This document shows positions 1 to 5,435 of a stretch of DNA of 9,588 nucleotides, piece after piece (position 1 is the stretch's first letter; each line of letters opens with the position of its first letter). The notes under the pieces were generated by a model. The model was not told the DNA's origin, ran no database searches, and saw only the letters and a list, made by a program, of their open reading frames with translations. Source of the stretch: Anaerolineae bacterium (lineage in GTDB: Bacteria > Chloroflexota > Anaerolineae > B4-G1 > SLSP01); assembly GCA_016927095.1 (NCBI GenBank), contig JAFGNI010000391.1, forward strand, positions 1-9,588, read 5' to 3'. A program made the position numbers and the translations under genes.

Positions 1-372
1 CGCGAACTGACCGACTGGGAAGGGATGTTCATCGCCCAGGAGTTGGGCGCCATCGGAACCGCAGAGGCGGTCTCTGCCCTCATCGAGGCCCTGCGCCGCG
101 ACAATCACCTGATCCGTCGCGGCGCCGCCCGGGGGCTCGACGAAGCCATGAGCCCCGCCTCGATTGAGCCGCTGATTGGTGTCCTGGACGACACCGACGA
201 CAAGACACGCAGACAGGCCACAGCGACCCTCTGTCGCTTCGGCACCGCTGCCATCGCGCCACTGGCGCGCGCGCTGGCGGCGGTGACGCCCGATGACGGA
301 CGCCGTCGCAGCATTCTATCGAGGGTGTTGGCAGAGGTGGAAGCATCTGCGCAGGAGCAGGCACGGTCGTAG
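1..372 (+). CDS. HEAT-repeat protein, C-terminal part (5' end outside window)
   Basis: The frame is open from base 1 and ends at TAG 370-372, so 123 C-terminal residues are visible. An internal ATG at 25 is unlikely to be the true start because the HEAT-like pattern already runs through the upstream codons. The sequence shows paired amphipathic helices typical of HEAT/PBS-lyase-like repeats: AQELGAIGTAEAVSALIEAL, then a helix pair around SPASIEPLIGVLDD, then GTAAIAPLARAL, at about 30-40 residue spacing. Such repeats form solenoids for protein-protein contact; some family members act as phycobilin lyases, but nothing here points to that. No signal peptide or membrane segment is visible in this part. 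The binding partner cannot be told from the fragment. The stop lies 185 bases before the pentapeptide-repeat gene, so co-transcription is possible but not shown. Confidence 0.8.
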   Translation, partial: RELTDWEGMFIAQELGAIGTAEAVSALIEALRRDNHLIRRGAARGLDEAMSPASIEPLIGVLDDTDDKTRRQATATLCRFGTAAIAPLARALAAVTPDDGRRRSILSRVLAEVEASAQEQARS

Positions 373-557
373 GTCGCGCAACTGCGTCATGCCATGCGCG
401 TAGGGGCGATCTTGTCCCCGGCACATGAAGCTCGGAGACGGAACTAACCACTGCCTGCAACCAGACCAGATCCCTTGCGTAATAACTACATGGGTACCCC
501 TTCATTGCGTACGGGGCACAGGGATCGCAGCGACGGATAGAACGAAAGGAGCATCAG
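373..557 (+). other. Intergenic region before the pentapeptide-repeat gene
   Basis: No convincing coding frame and no clear sigma-70 promoter is visible. TTGCGT at about 475 and again at about 505 has no matching -10 at a good distance. The end of the region holds the ribosome binding site AAAGGAG, six bases before the ATG at 558. A perfect 8-bp palindrome GGGTACCC lies at about 491-498. Confidence 0.5.
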
Positions 558-1310
558 ATGAACGAGGAAGTGACGAAAGAGGAAGTAACCACGACAGAGG
601 AAGTAGCCACGACAGAGGAAACCGCCGAGATCGTGCCCAAGCTGGAGAGAAAGGCCGACGTCGAGTCACAGCTGGCCAAGACCCGTGACCTTTCGGGTGT
701 CGATATGAGTGGCTTGGCCCTGGCGGGCATCAAGTTCGCAGGGGCCAAAATGACCAAGGCTACCCTGGCTAACGCCGATCTCAGCGGCGCCGTCTTGGCC
801 GGGCTGGACGCAGGCGAAACCGATTTCTCCAACGCCAACCTCAGCGGCGCTAAGATCCTGGGCGCCAACCTCGCCAAGAGCATTTTCCGCAACGTGATGA
901 TGGCTGGCGCACGGATCGCCGGGGTCGACATGAACCACGCAGACCTCAGCAACGCCGATCTCACCGATGGGAAGATCATGGGCGCCAGCTTCGAGGGGGC
1001 CAAGCTGGACAACGCCAACCTCACCGCCGTCAAGATGGTTGGCACCAGCCTCAAGAGCGCGACCCTGAACAATGCGGACCTTACGGCAACCACCCTCAGG
1101 CGCGTCGACGTCACCGATGCTGACTTCAGCGACGCCGACACCACTGGTGCACGCGCGGGCGGCGTGAACTGGGATCAGGCCAAGGTGCCACCGGCGCAAC
1201 TCCCGGAGGAACTGCCGACCGTCCCGCCGTGGCTGCCCGCCGTCATCGGCGGCGCGCTGGTCGCGCTGGTCGTGCTGCTGATCGTGCGGAAGAAGAAGGC
1301 AAAAGCGTAG
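558..1310 (+). CDS. Pentapeptide-repeat protein with C-terminal membrane anchor
   Basis: The 250-residue protein starts at an ATG preceded by AAAGGAG with 6-nt spacing. Residues 1-40 are a charged, Glu/Thr-rich low-complexity head. Residues about 44-205 are pentapeptide repeats of the A(D/N)LXX type. They have an exact 20-residue super-period: Asn at 72, 92, 112, 132, 152 and 172, each starting a block such as NADLSGAVLA, NANLSGAKIL or NADLTDGKIM. Twenty residues is one turn of the square right-handed beta-helix known for this family, so about eight coils are expected. A Pro-rich linker (210-224) leads to one hydrophobic segment (about 225-243, WLPAVIGGALVALVVLLIV) and a basic end, RKKKAKA. 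There is no N-terminal signal peptide, so I infer a tail-anchored protein with the helix in the cytoplasm. Members range from DNA-gyrase-protecting mimics (MfpA/Qnr) to proteins of unknown role. The membrane anchor argues against a gyrase mimic. Function unknown. Confidence 0.88.
   Translation: MNEEVTKEEVTTTEEVATTEETAEIVPKLERKADVESQLAKTRDLSGVDMSGLALAGIKFAGAKMTKATLANADLSGAVLAGLDAGETDFSNANLSGAKILGANLAKSIFRNVMMAGARIAGVDMNHADLSNADLTDGKIMGASFEGAKLDNANLTAVKMVGTSLKSATLNNADLTATTLRRVDVTDADFSDADTTGARAGGVNWDQAKVPPAQLPEELPTVPPWLPAVIGGALVALVVLLIVRKKKAKA
579..620 (+). repeat. 18-bp imperfect tandem repeat in the pentapeptide-repeat gene
   Basis: GAGGAAGTAACCACGACA (579-596) is followed directly by the same unit with one change (597-614) and the start of a third copy. 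A related GAGGAAGTGACGAAA unit precedes them at 564-578. They encode the EEVTTT/EEVATT head of the protein and probably vary in copy number by slippage. Confidence 0.75.
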
Positions 1311-1356
1311 AGAATCCGCGAGTCACAGAATCAGGAAGTAGCATAGCACATGAGAA

Positions 1357-1381
1357 GCGGGGAGCCCGACGGGCTCCCCGC
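1357..1381. terminator. Strong hairpin between convergent genes
   Basis: GCGGGGAGCCC (1357-1367) and GGGCTCCCCGC (1371-1381) form a perfect 11-bp stem with a 3-nt loop. It lies 46 bases after the pentapeptide-repeat stop and 20 bases after the stop of the minus-strand small gene, so it can serve both. Neither side has a good T-tract: GAATTGTC follows on the + strand and TTCTCATG on the minus strand. Intrinsic termination may therefore be partial. Confidence 0.65.
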
Positions 1382-1401
1382 GAATTGTCACTCCGACCTG
1401 C

Positions 1402-1620
1402 TTATGCTGCACCGAGGCACGCGGCCGGGTCCAGCTCGCACGCTCTATGATTCTCTGCCGGCACTGAGAAAGCCTGCTTCAGTGTGGCGAAAAGGCTCCG
1501 CACAGGTTGAAATAGATCGACGTCGTTATTTACCGGTCGGCGGATGACGCGCTTACTCATCCTTCGATCGAAATCCTTATACTCCTGCGATGCAACCCAT
1601 CCTCCAAATAGGGCTTCCAT
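1402..1620 (-). CDS. Small uncharacterised protein (72 aa) with its own strong promoter
   Basis: The ATG at 1620 is preceded by GGGGAG with 6-nt spacing. A frame extension to 1641 exists, but the binding site supports MEALFGG... as the start. The protein begins MEALFGGWVASQEYKDFDRR and contains a basic stretch (MSKRVIRRPVNND), an FQPVRSLFATLKQAF segment that could be a short amphipathic helix, and two Cys-free central regions. There is no transmembrane segment or signal peptide. I do not recognise a family. The case that it is real rests on position: a TTGACA-N17-TATATT promoter lies about 75 nt upstream on the same strand and a strong hairpin lies 20 nt downstream, making a complete single-gene transcription unit behind gatB. 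The stop is TAA (1404-1402). Confidence 0.55.
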   Translation of the reverse strand: MEALFGGWVASQEYKDFDRRMSKRVIRRPVNNDVDLFQPVRSLFATLKQAFSVPAENHRACELDPAACLGAA

Positions 1621-1696
1621 TTCTTTCTCCCCTCCCCTCAAGTGTCTCTTCTCGTGTTCTTTATCTGTATCATTTATGTCTAACTTAACTGTTCAT

Positions 1697-1725
1697 AATA
1701 TACACGATCTTCCGGGTTTTGTCAA
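1697..1725 (-). promoter_or_regulatory. Sigma-70-type promoter of the small gene
   Basis: On the minus strand TTGACA (1725-1720), a 17-nt spacer and TATATT (1702-1697) match the consensus in 11 of 12 bases. Transcription would start near 1690, giving a leader of about 70 nt before the ATG at 1620. The surrounding stretch (about 1640-1720) is clearly more A+T-rich than the rest of the window. It also marks the boundary after gatB, for which no separate terminator is visible. Confidence 0.8.
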
Positions 1726-1808
1726 GGGGCAATTTGGGGAATCCATCGAAATTGGTGCCGGGAGAGGCCGATTGGACCTTGAGATCTGAACCTGGACGCG
1801 CCACCACA

Positions 1809-3287
1809 TCAGTCTATATCTTGCAGCCGCCCTCGCAGTAGATCCAGCACCACCGGCGGCTTCGCGCGACCACGCGTCTCGCGCATCACTTGTCCCATGA
1901 ACCACTGGAGCAAGTTCTCTTTGCCCTCGAGATAGCTCTGGACCAGGTCGGGGTGCTCGGCGAGAACCTTGTCCACGATCTGGGCGAGCTGATCGGCGTC
2001 CGAGATCTGCACTAAGCCCTTCTCTTTGACGATGATGTCGGGCGCCTTGCCGGTCTCGAACATCGTGCCGAGGACATCCTTGGCGCTGTTCTGGTTGATC
2101 GTTCCCTTCTCGACTAAGCTGACCAGCTCTGCCAGAGCCTCAGGCGTCACCTTCACGCCCTCAATGCCAATGCCCTCCCGGTTCATCAAATAGGACAACT
2201 CCCCCACCACCCACTTGCTCACCGCCTCAGGATCGCCCCCGTGCGCATCGACCGCCGCCTCAAAGTAGTCCGCCAGCGCCCGTTCGCCCACCAGAATCCG
2301 CGCGTCGTTCTCCGAGAGTCCCATCTCTGTCACGAAACGCTCGTGCTTCGTCGCGGGAAGCTCCGGCAGCTCTGCTCGCACCTCCTCGACCCAAGCGCTG
2401 TCGATGTACAGCGGCGGTAAGTCGGGCTCCGGGAAGTAGCGGTAGTCGTGGGCCTGTTCCTTGCTCCGCTGCGAAAAGGTCACGCCCCTCACATCGTCCC
2501 ATCCCAACGTCTCCTGCACGATCTCGCCACCCGACTCCAGGACCGCGATCTGTCGCTCGATCTCGTACTCAGCAGCCCGTGTGAGCGCCCGGAAGCTGTT
2601 CAGGTTCTTGATCTCGGTCCGCGTGCCCAGCACCTCGCTGCCCGCGGGCCGGACGGAGACGTTGGCCTCGAAGCGTAACACACCCTTCTCCATATCGCCG
2701 GAGTTGACGCCTAGATAGCGCAGGATCTCCCGGATCGCAGCGGCATAGGCGTGGGCCGCCGCCACCGAATGCATATCGGGCTCCGACACAATCTCCAAGA
2801 GCGGCACCCCAGAGCGGTTGAAGTCGATGAGCGTGTACGCGTCCGTCTCGGGCCAGGCCGCCGGGTAGTGGTCGCTCTTGGCCGTGTCCTCCTCCATATG
2901 CGCACGGGTGATCCCCACCCGGACCGTCTCGCCCTCGTCGGTCATGACGTCGATCCAGCCGTTCGTGGCCAGCGGGTGGTCGTACTGGGAGATCTGATAC
3001 CCCTTCGGCAGGTCCGGGTAGAAGTAATTCTTACGCGCGAAGCTCGTGAATTCATTGATCTGGCAGTTCAACGCCAACCCCACCATCATCGCCTGCTCCA
3101 CAGCGCGCCTATTGACCACGGGCATCGCCCCGGGCAGCCCGGTGCAGACCGGGCAGATCGCCGTGTTGGGCTCCGCCACCGTCGTATCCACCACCGGACA
3201 CCCGCAGAACATCTTGGACGCCGTCCGCAGCTCCGCGTGGATCTCCATCCCAATTACGGGTTCGTAGTCGTCTCTGTGCATTGTCAT
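1809..3287 (-). CDS. gatB: Asp-tRNA(Asn)/Glu-tRNA(Gln) amidotransferase subunit B
   Basis: GatB (492 aa, near the usual 475-490) phosphorylates the misacylated Asp-tRNA(Asn) or Glu-tRNA(Gln) and transfers ammonia delivered from GatA. The zinc-site cysteines are present as CxC (28, 30) and CxxC (45, 48). The family signatures NYFYPDLPKGYQISQYDHPL and DYRYFPEPDLPPL follow. The C-terminal tail domain that contacts the tRNA ends in the usual QWFMGQVMRETRGRAKP region. The ATG at 3287 has GGAGGA four bases upstream; a second ATG at 3281 (protein two residues shorter) would be 10 nt from it, so the start is slightly uncertain. It is the last gene of aspS-gatC-gatA-gatB, 133 nt behind gatA. That gap is filled by a G-rich heptamer array and an inverted arm next to the ribosome binding site. 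It ends in TGA. Confidence 0.97.
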   Translation of the reverse strand: MTMHRDDYEPVIGMEIHAELRTASKMFCGCPVVDTTVAEPNTAICPVCTGLPGAMPVVNRRAVEQAMMVGLALNCQINEFTSFARKNYFYPDLPKGYQISQYDHPLATNGWIDVMTDEGETVRVGITRAHMEEDTAKSDHYPAAWPETDAYTLIDFNRSGVPLLEIVSEPDMHSVAAAHAYAAAIREILRYLGVNSGDMEKGVLRFEANVSVRPAGSEVLGTRTEIKNLNSFRALTRAAEYEIERQIAVLESGGEIVQETLGWDDVRGVTFSQRSKEQAHDYRYFPEPDLPPLYIDSAWVEEVRAELPELPATKHERFVTEMGLSENDARILVGERALADYFEAAVDAHGGDPEAVSKWVVGELSYLMNREGIGIEGVKVTPEALAELVSLVEKGTINQNSAKDVLGTMFETGKAPDIIVKEKGLVQISDADQLAQIVDKVLAEHPDLVQSYLEGKENLLQWFMGQVMRETRGRAKPPVVLDLLRGRLQDID

Positions 3288-3291
3288 ATCG

Positions 3292-3305
3292 TCCTCCGTT
3301 GAGGA
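3292..3305 (-). promoter_or_regulatory. Hairpin that could cover the gatB ribosome binding site
   Basis: On the minus strand TCCTC-AACG-GAGGA can fold into a 5-bp stem with a 4-nt loop. Its 3' arm is the GGAGGA Shine-Dalgarno of gatB. The 5' arm continues directly into the C-rich arm of the heptamer element (3330-3306). Pairing of that arm with the upstream G-rich array could therefore compete with the small hairpin. This is a reading of base complementarity only. Confidence 0.4.
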
Positions 3306-3441
3306 GGGGAAAAGGGATAGGGGATAAGGGCTCGCATGTCAGGGCGATGCGCCTGTCCGGCCCAGATCCCGTAGCCCGTGTCCCCTGTTCCCTGTTCCCT
3401 GTTCCCTGTTCCCTTTTCCCCTATCCCTTTTCCCCTATCCC
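3306..3441 (-). repeat. Heptamer G-rich repeat element between gatA and gatB
   Basis: In the direction of transcription, 3441-3381 is an array in strict 7-nt register: GGGATAG, GGGAAAA, GGGATAG, GGGAAAA, four copies of GGGAACA, then GGGGACA. At least 11 runs of three or more G are separated by 3-4 nt, a strong G-quadruplex pattern in the mRNA. A perfect 18-nt inverted copy (GGGGAAAAGGGATAGGGG at 3306-3323 on +, complement at 3418-3435) closes the element next to the gatB ribosome binding site, 94 nt away. The array overlaps the last codons and the TAG of gatA. Short tandem heptamer repeats (STRR, for example CCCCRAT) are known from cyanobacteria; the link to those is by form only. Confidence 0.85.
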
Positions 3442-4893
3442 AGGCGTAGCCTCATGCCACGCCGTCGCAGCCTGGTAAGCCTCGCCGATGCGGAAGACGA
3501 TCGGTTCGCCAAGGGGCGGGCCGATGATCTGCATCCCCACCGGTAGCCCGCCGGAGAAACCACAGGGCACCGCCAGCGAGCAGACGCCACCGGGATTCGC
3601 GGCAACCACGTGGATGTCGGACAAGTACATCTGGAGCGGATCGCCGATCTTCTCGCCAAGCCTGAAAGCCGTCGTCGGGGAGACCGGCGCCACAAGGGCA
3701 TCGACGTGCGCGAACGCGCGCTCAAAGTCCTGGCGCAGCAGCGTCCGCACCCTCTGCGCCCTGAGGTAGTAGGCGTCGTAGTAGCCCGAGGAGAGAGCAT
3801 AGGTACCCAGCATGATGCGCCGCTTGACCTCGTCGCCGAAGCCGGCCTCGCGCGTCTTCAGATAGCGCTCAATCACGTCCACGCCGCCAGGCGGCGTGCT
3901 CAGACCAAAGCGGATGCCGTCAAAGCGGGCCAGGTTCGAGCTGGCCTCAGCAGTCAGGATAAGATAGTAGATGGAAATCGCGTAGTCGGTGTGGGGCAGC
4001 GACACCGGTTCCACCTGGGCGCCCAGCCCGGCAAGCTGGTCGATCGCTGCGCGCACCGTTGCGTCCACCCCGGGGTCGATGCCCCTGGCAAAGTACTCCT
4101 CCGGGACACCCAACCTGATCCCTGTGAGATCCCGGTCAAACCCCGCCGTGTAGTCGGGCACCGGAGCCGCCAGCGACGTGCTGTCGTAGGGATCGCGTCC
4201 GGCAATGGCCTGCATAACCAGCGCGGCATCCCGCACTGTGTGCGCGAAGGGTCCGATGCTGTCGAAGGACGAGACCAGCGCAATGAGCCCATAGCGCGAG
4301 ACACGACCATAGGTCGGCTTCAGCCCGGTTACCCCGCAGAAACCTGCAGGCATCCGCACGGAGCCGCCGGTGTCCTCGCCCAGGGCAAACAGACCCATCT
4401 GAGCCGCCACTGCCGCAGCCGACCCGCCGCTCGAACCGCCGGGCACAGCGTTCAAGTCCCAGGGGTTGCGGGTATCAAAGAACGCCGAGTTCTCGCAGGA
4501 GGAGCCCATCCCGAACTCATCCATGTTTTGCTTCCCCACCAAGACAGCCCCGGCGCCACGCAGCCGCGCAATGACAGTAGCGTCGTAGGGCGGCACGTAG
4601 TTCTCCAGGATCTTGGAAGAGCACGTCGTCCGCACCCCCGTGGTCGAGAGACAGTCTTTGACGCCGTAGGGAATCCCGGTTAGGGGAGTGACATTCCCCC
4701 CCGATTGCCGTCGTGCATCCGCAGCAGCCGCTTCCGTTAGCGCCTCCTCCGCGCAGACGGTGACATAGGCCTTCACCTCCGGATCGACCGCAGCGATTCG
4801 ATCCAACACAGCCCGCGTCAACTCTACGGACGTGATCTCACCGGCTGTCAGCAAGGCGTGGGCCTCTTCGATCGTGAGTGTATGGAGTGTCAT
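3421..4893 (-). CDS. gatA: Asp-tRNA(Asn)/Glu-tRNA(Gln) amidotransferase subunit A
   Basis: GatA (490 aa, normal length) is the amidase-signature subunit that releases ammonia from glutamine and channels it to GatB. The Ser-cisSer-Lys catalytic set is intact: Lys79 in GVKD, Ser154 in PGGSSGGS and the nucleophile Ser178 in DTGGSVR, the same numbers as in the structurally known Staphylococcus aureus GatA. The Gly-rich amidase signature (about 151-190) is complete. The ATG at 4893 is 9 nt after the gatC stop with a G-rich (GGGGGCGG) but weak binding site, which suggests translational coupling to gatC. The last residues GIGEKG and the TAG stop are read from the heptamer repeat. The conserved family sequence ends just before, at AYQAATAWHEATP. 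Confidence 0.97.
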   Translation of the reverse strand: MTLHTLTIEEAHALLTAGEITSVELTRAVLDRIAAVDPEVKAYVTVCAEEALTEAAAADARRQSGGNVTPLTGIPYGVKDCLSTTGVRTTCSSKILENYVPPYDATVIARLRGAGAVLVGKQNMDEFGMGSSCENSAFFDTRNPWDLNAVPGGSSGGSAAAVAAQMGLFALGEDTGGSVRMPAGFCGVTGLKPTYGRVSRYGLIALVSSFDSIGPFAHTVRDAALVMQAIAGRDPYDSTSLAAPVPDYTAGFDRDLTGIRLGVPEEYFARGIDPGVDATVRAAIDQLAGLGAQVEPVSLPHTDYAISIYYLILTAEASSNLARFDGIRFGLSTPPGGVDVIERYLKTREAGFGDEVKRRIMLGTYALSSGYYDAYYLRAQRVRTLLRQDFERAFAHVDALVAPVSPTTAFRLGEKIGDPLQMYLSDIHVVAANPGGVCSLAVPCGFSGGLPVGMQIIGPPLGEPIVFRIGEAYQAATAWHEATPGIGEKG

Positions 4894-4902
4894 CGCCGCC
4901 CC

Positions 4903-5226
4903 CTAACCCTCATCCTCATCTGGAACGTCCAGGACCACGGGCACTTTGACATAGCCGCCGGACTGCTGTGGCGCGTTGGCAAGGAAGACCTCCCGGGGCA
5001 GCGTCGGACGCACCTCATCCTCGCGTAGCGCCGCCCGCCCCATCTGCGGCTGCCGGTAGGGAGGCACGTCTGTCACATCGACCTCCGCCAGCCGGTCGAA
5101 ATAGTCCACAATCGCGCTCAACTGCTCGCTGAACCTCTCCACCTCATCCTCAGTCAGCGCCAGCCTGATCAAAAACCCGATATGGCGAACTTGGTCGCGG
5201 TCAATGAGTCGTGTGTTCTCAGTCAT
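4903..5226 (-). CDS. gatC: Asp-tRNA(Asn)/Glu-tRNA(Gln) amidotransferase subunit C
   Basis: GatC (107 aa, usual 90-105) is the small subunit that wraps around and stabilises the GatA-GatB interface. Family features visible are the N-terminal DRDQVRHIGFLIRLALTEDE helix, the EQLSAIVDYFDRLAEVDVTD segment, and the C-terminal LPREVFLANAPQQSGGYVKV motif. The ATG at 5226 has a perfect AGGAGG about 5 nt upstream. It is 187 nt behind aspS, and that gap holds the second heptamer element. It ends in TAG, 9 nt before gatA. Confidence 0.96.
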   Translation of the reverse strand: MTENTRLIDRDQVRHIGFLIRLALTEDEVERFSEQLSAIVDYFDRLAEVDVTDVPPYRQPQMGRAALREDEVRPTLPREVFLANAPQQSGGYVKVPVVLDVPDEDEG

Positions 5227-5244
5227 GCTTTCCTCCTATGCAGA

Positions 5245-5435
5245 GGGAAAAGGGATAAGGGATAAGGACAGAGAACAAAGCAGCCAGTTGCGTCTCCACG
5301 CGCCACCTTTGCCCACTCGCCCTGTGTCACGATGCCGTCTCCCTTATCCTTTTTCCCTTATCCCCTATCCCCTATCCCCTATCCCCTATCCCTCGTCCCC
5401 TGTCCCCTGTCCCCTATCCCTTGTCCCTTATCCCC
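5245..5435 (-). repeat. Heptamer G-rich repeat element between aspS and gatC
   Basis: Read in the direction of transcription, 5435-5341 is an array of 7-nt units, including GGGATAG, GGGACAG and a central run of four GGGGATA. More than a dozen runs of three or four G are separated mostly by 3-4 nt. The inverted arm GGGAAAAGGGATAAGGG (+, 5245-5261) matches the complement at 5341-5357 in 16 of 17 positions and lies just upstream of the gatC AGGAGG. The arrangement is the same as in the gatA-gatB gap, but the unique sequence between the arms differs. The last codons and TAG of aspS are inside the array. Confidence 0.85.

Noticed and set aside
666..1199. Minus-strand frames opposite the pentapeptide-repeat gene
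   Set aside because: They mirror the regular repeat of the plus-strand gene, have no binding site, and the plus-strand product is clearly a known fold.
1200..1310. LPxTG-type sorting signal at the end of the pentapeptide-repeat protein
   Set aside because: The LPEELPTVP sequence before the hydrophobic segment does not match LPxTG, and there is no N-terminal signal peptide.
3381..3441. CRISPR array
   Set aside because: The units are 7 nt with no spacers; this is a simple tandem repeat.
3610..4683. Long plus-strand open frame (357 codons) opposite gatA
   Set aside because: It lies entirely antisense to gatA, whose catalytic residues are intact. Its Arg/His-rich product is typical of a shadow of a G+C-rich gene.
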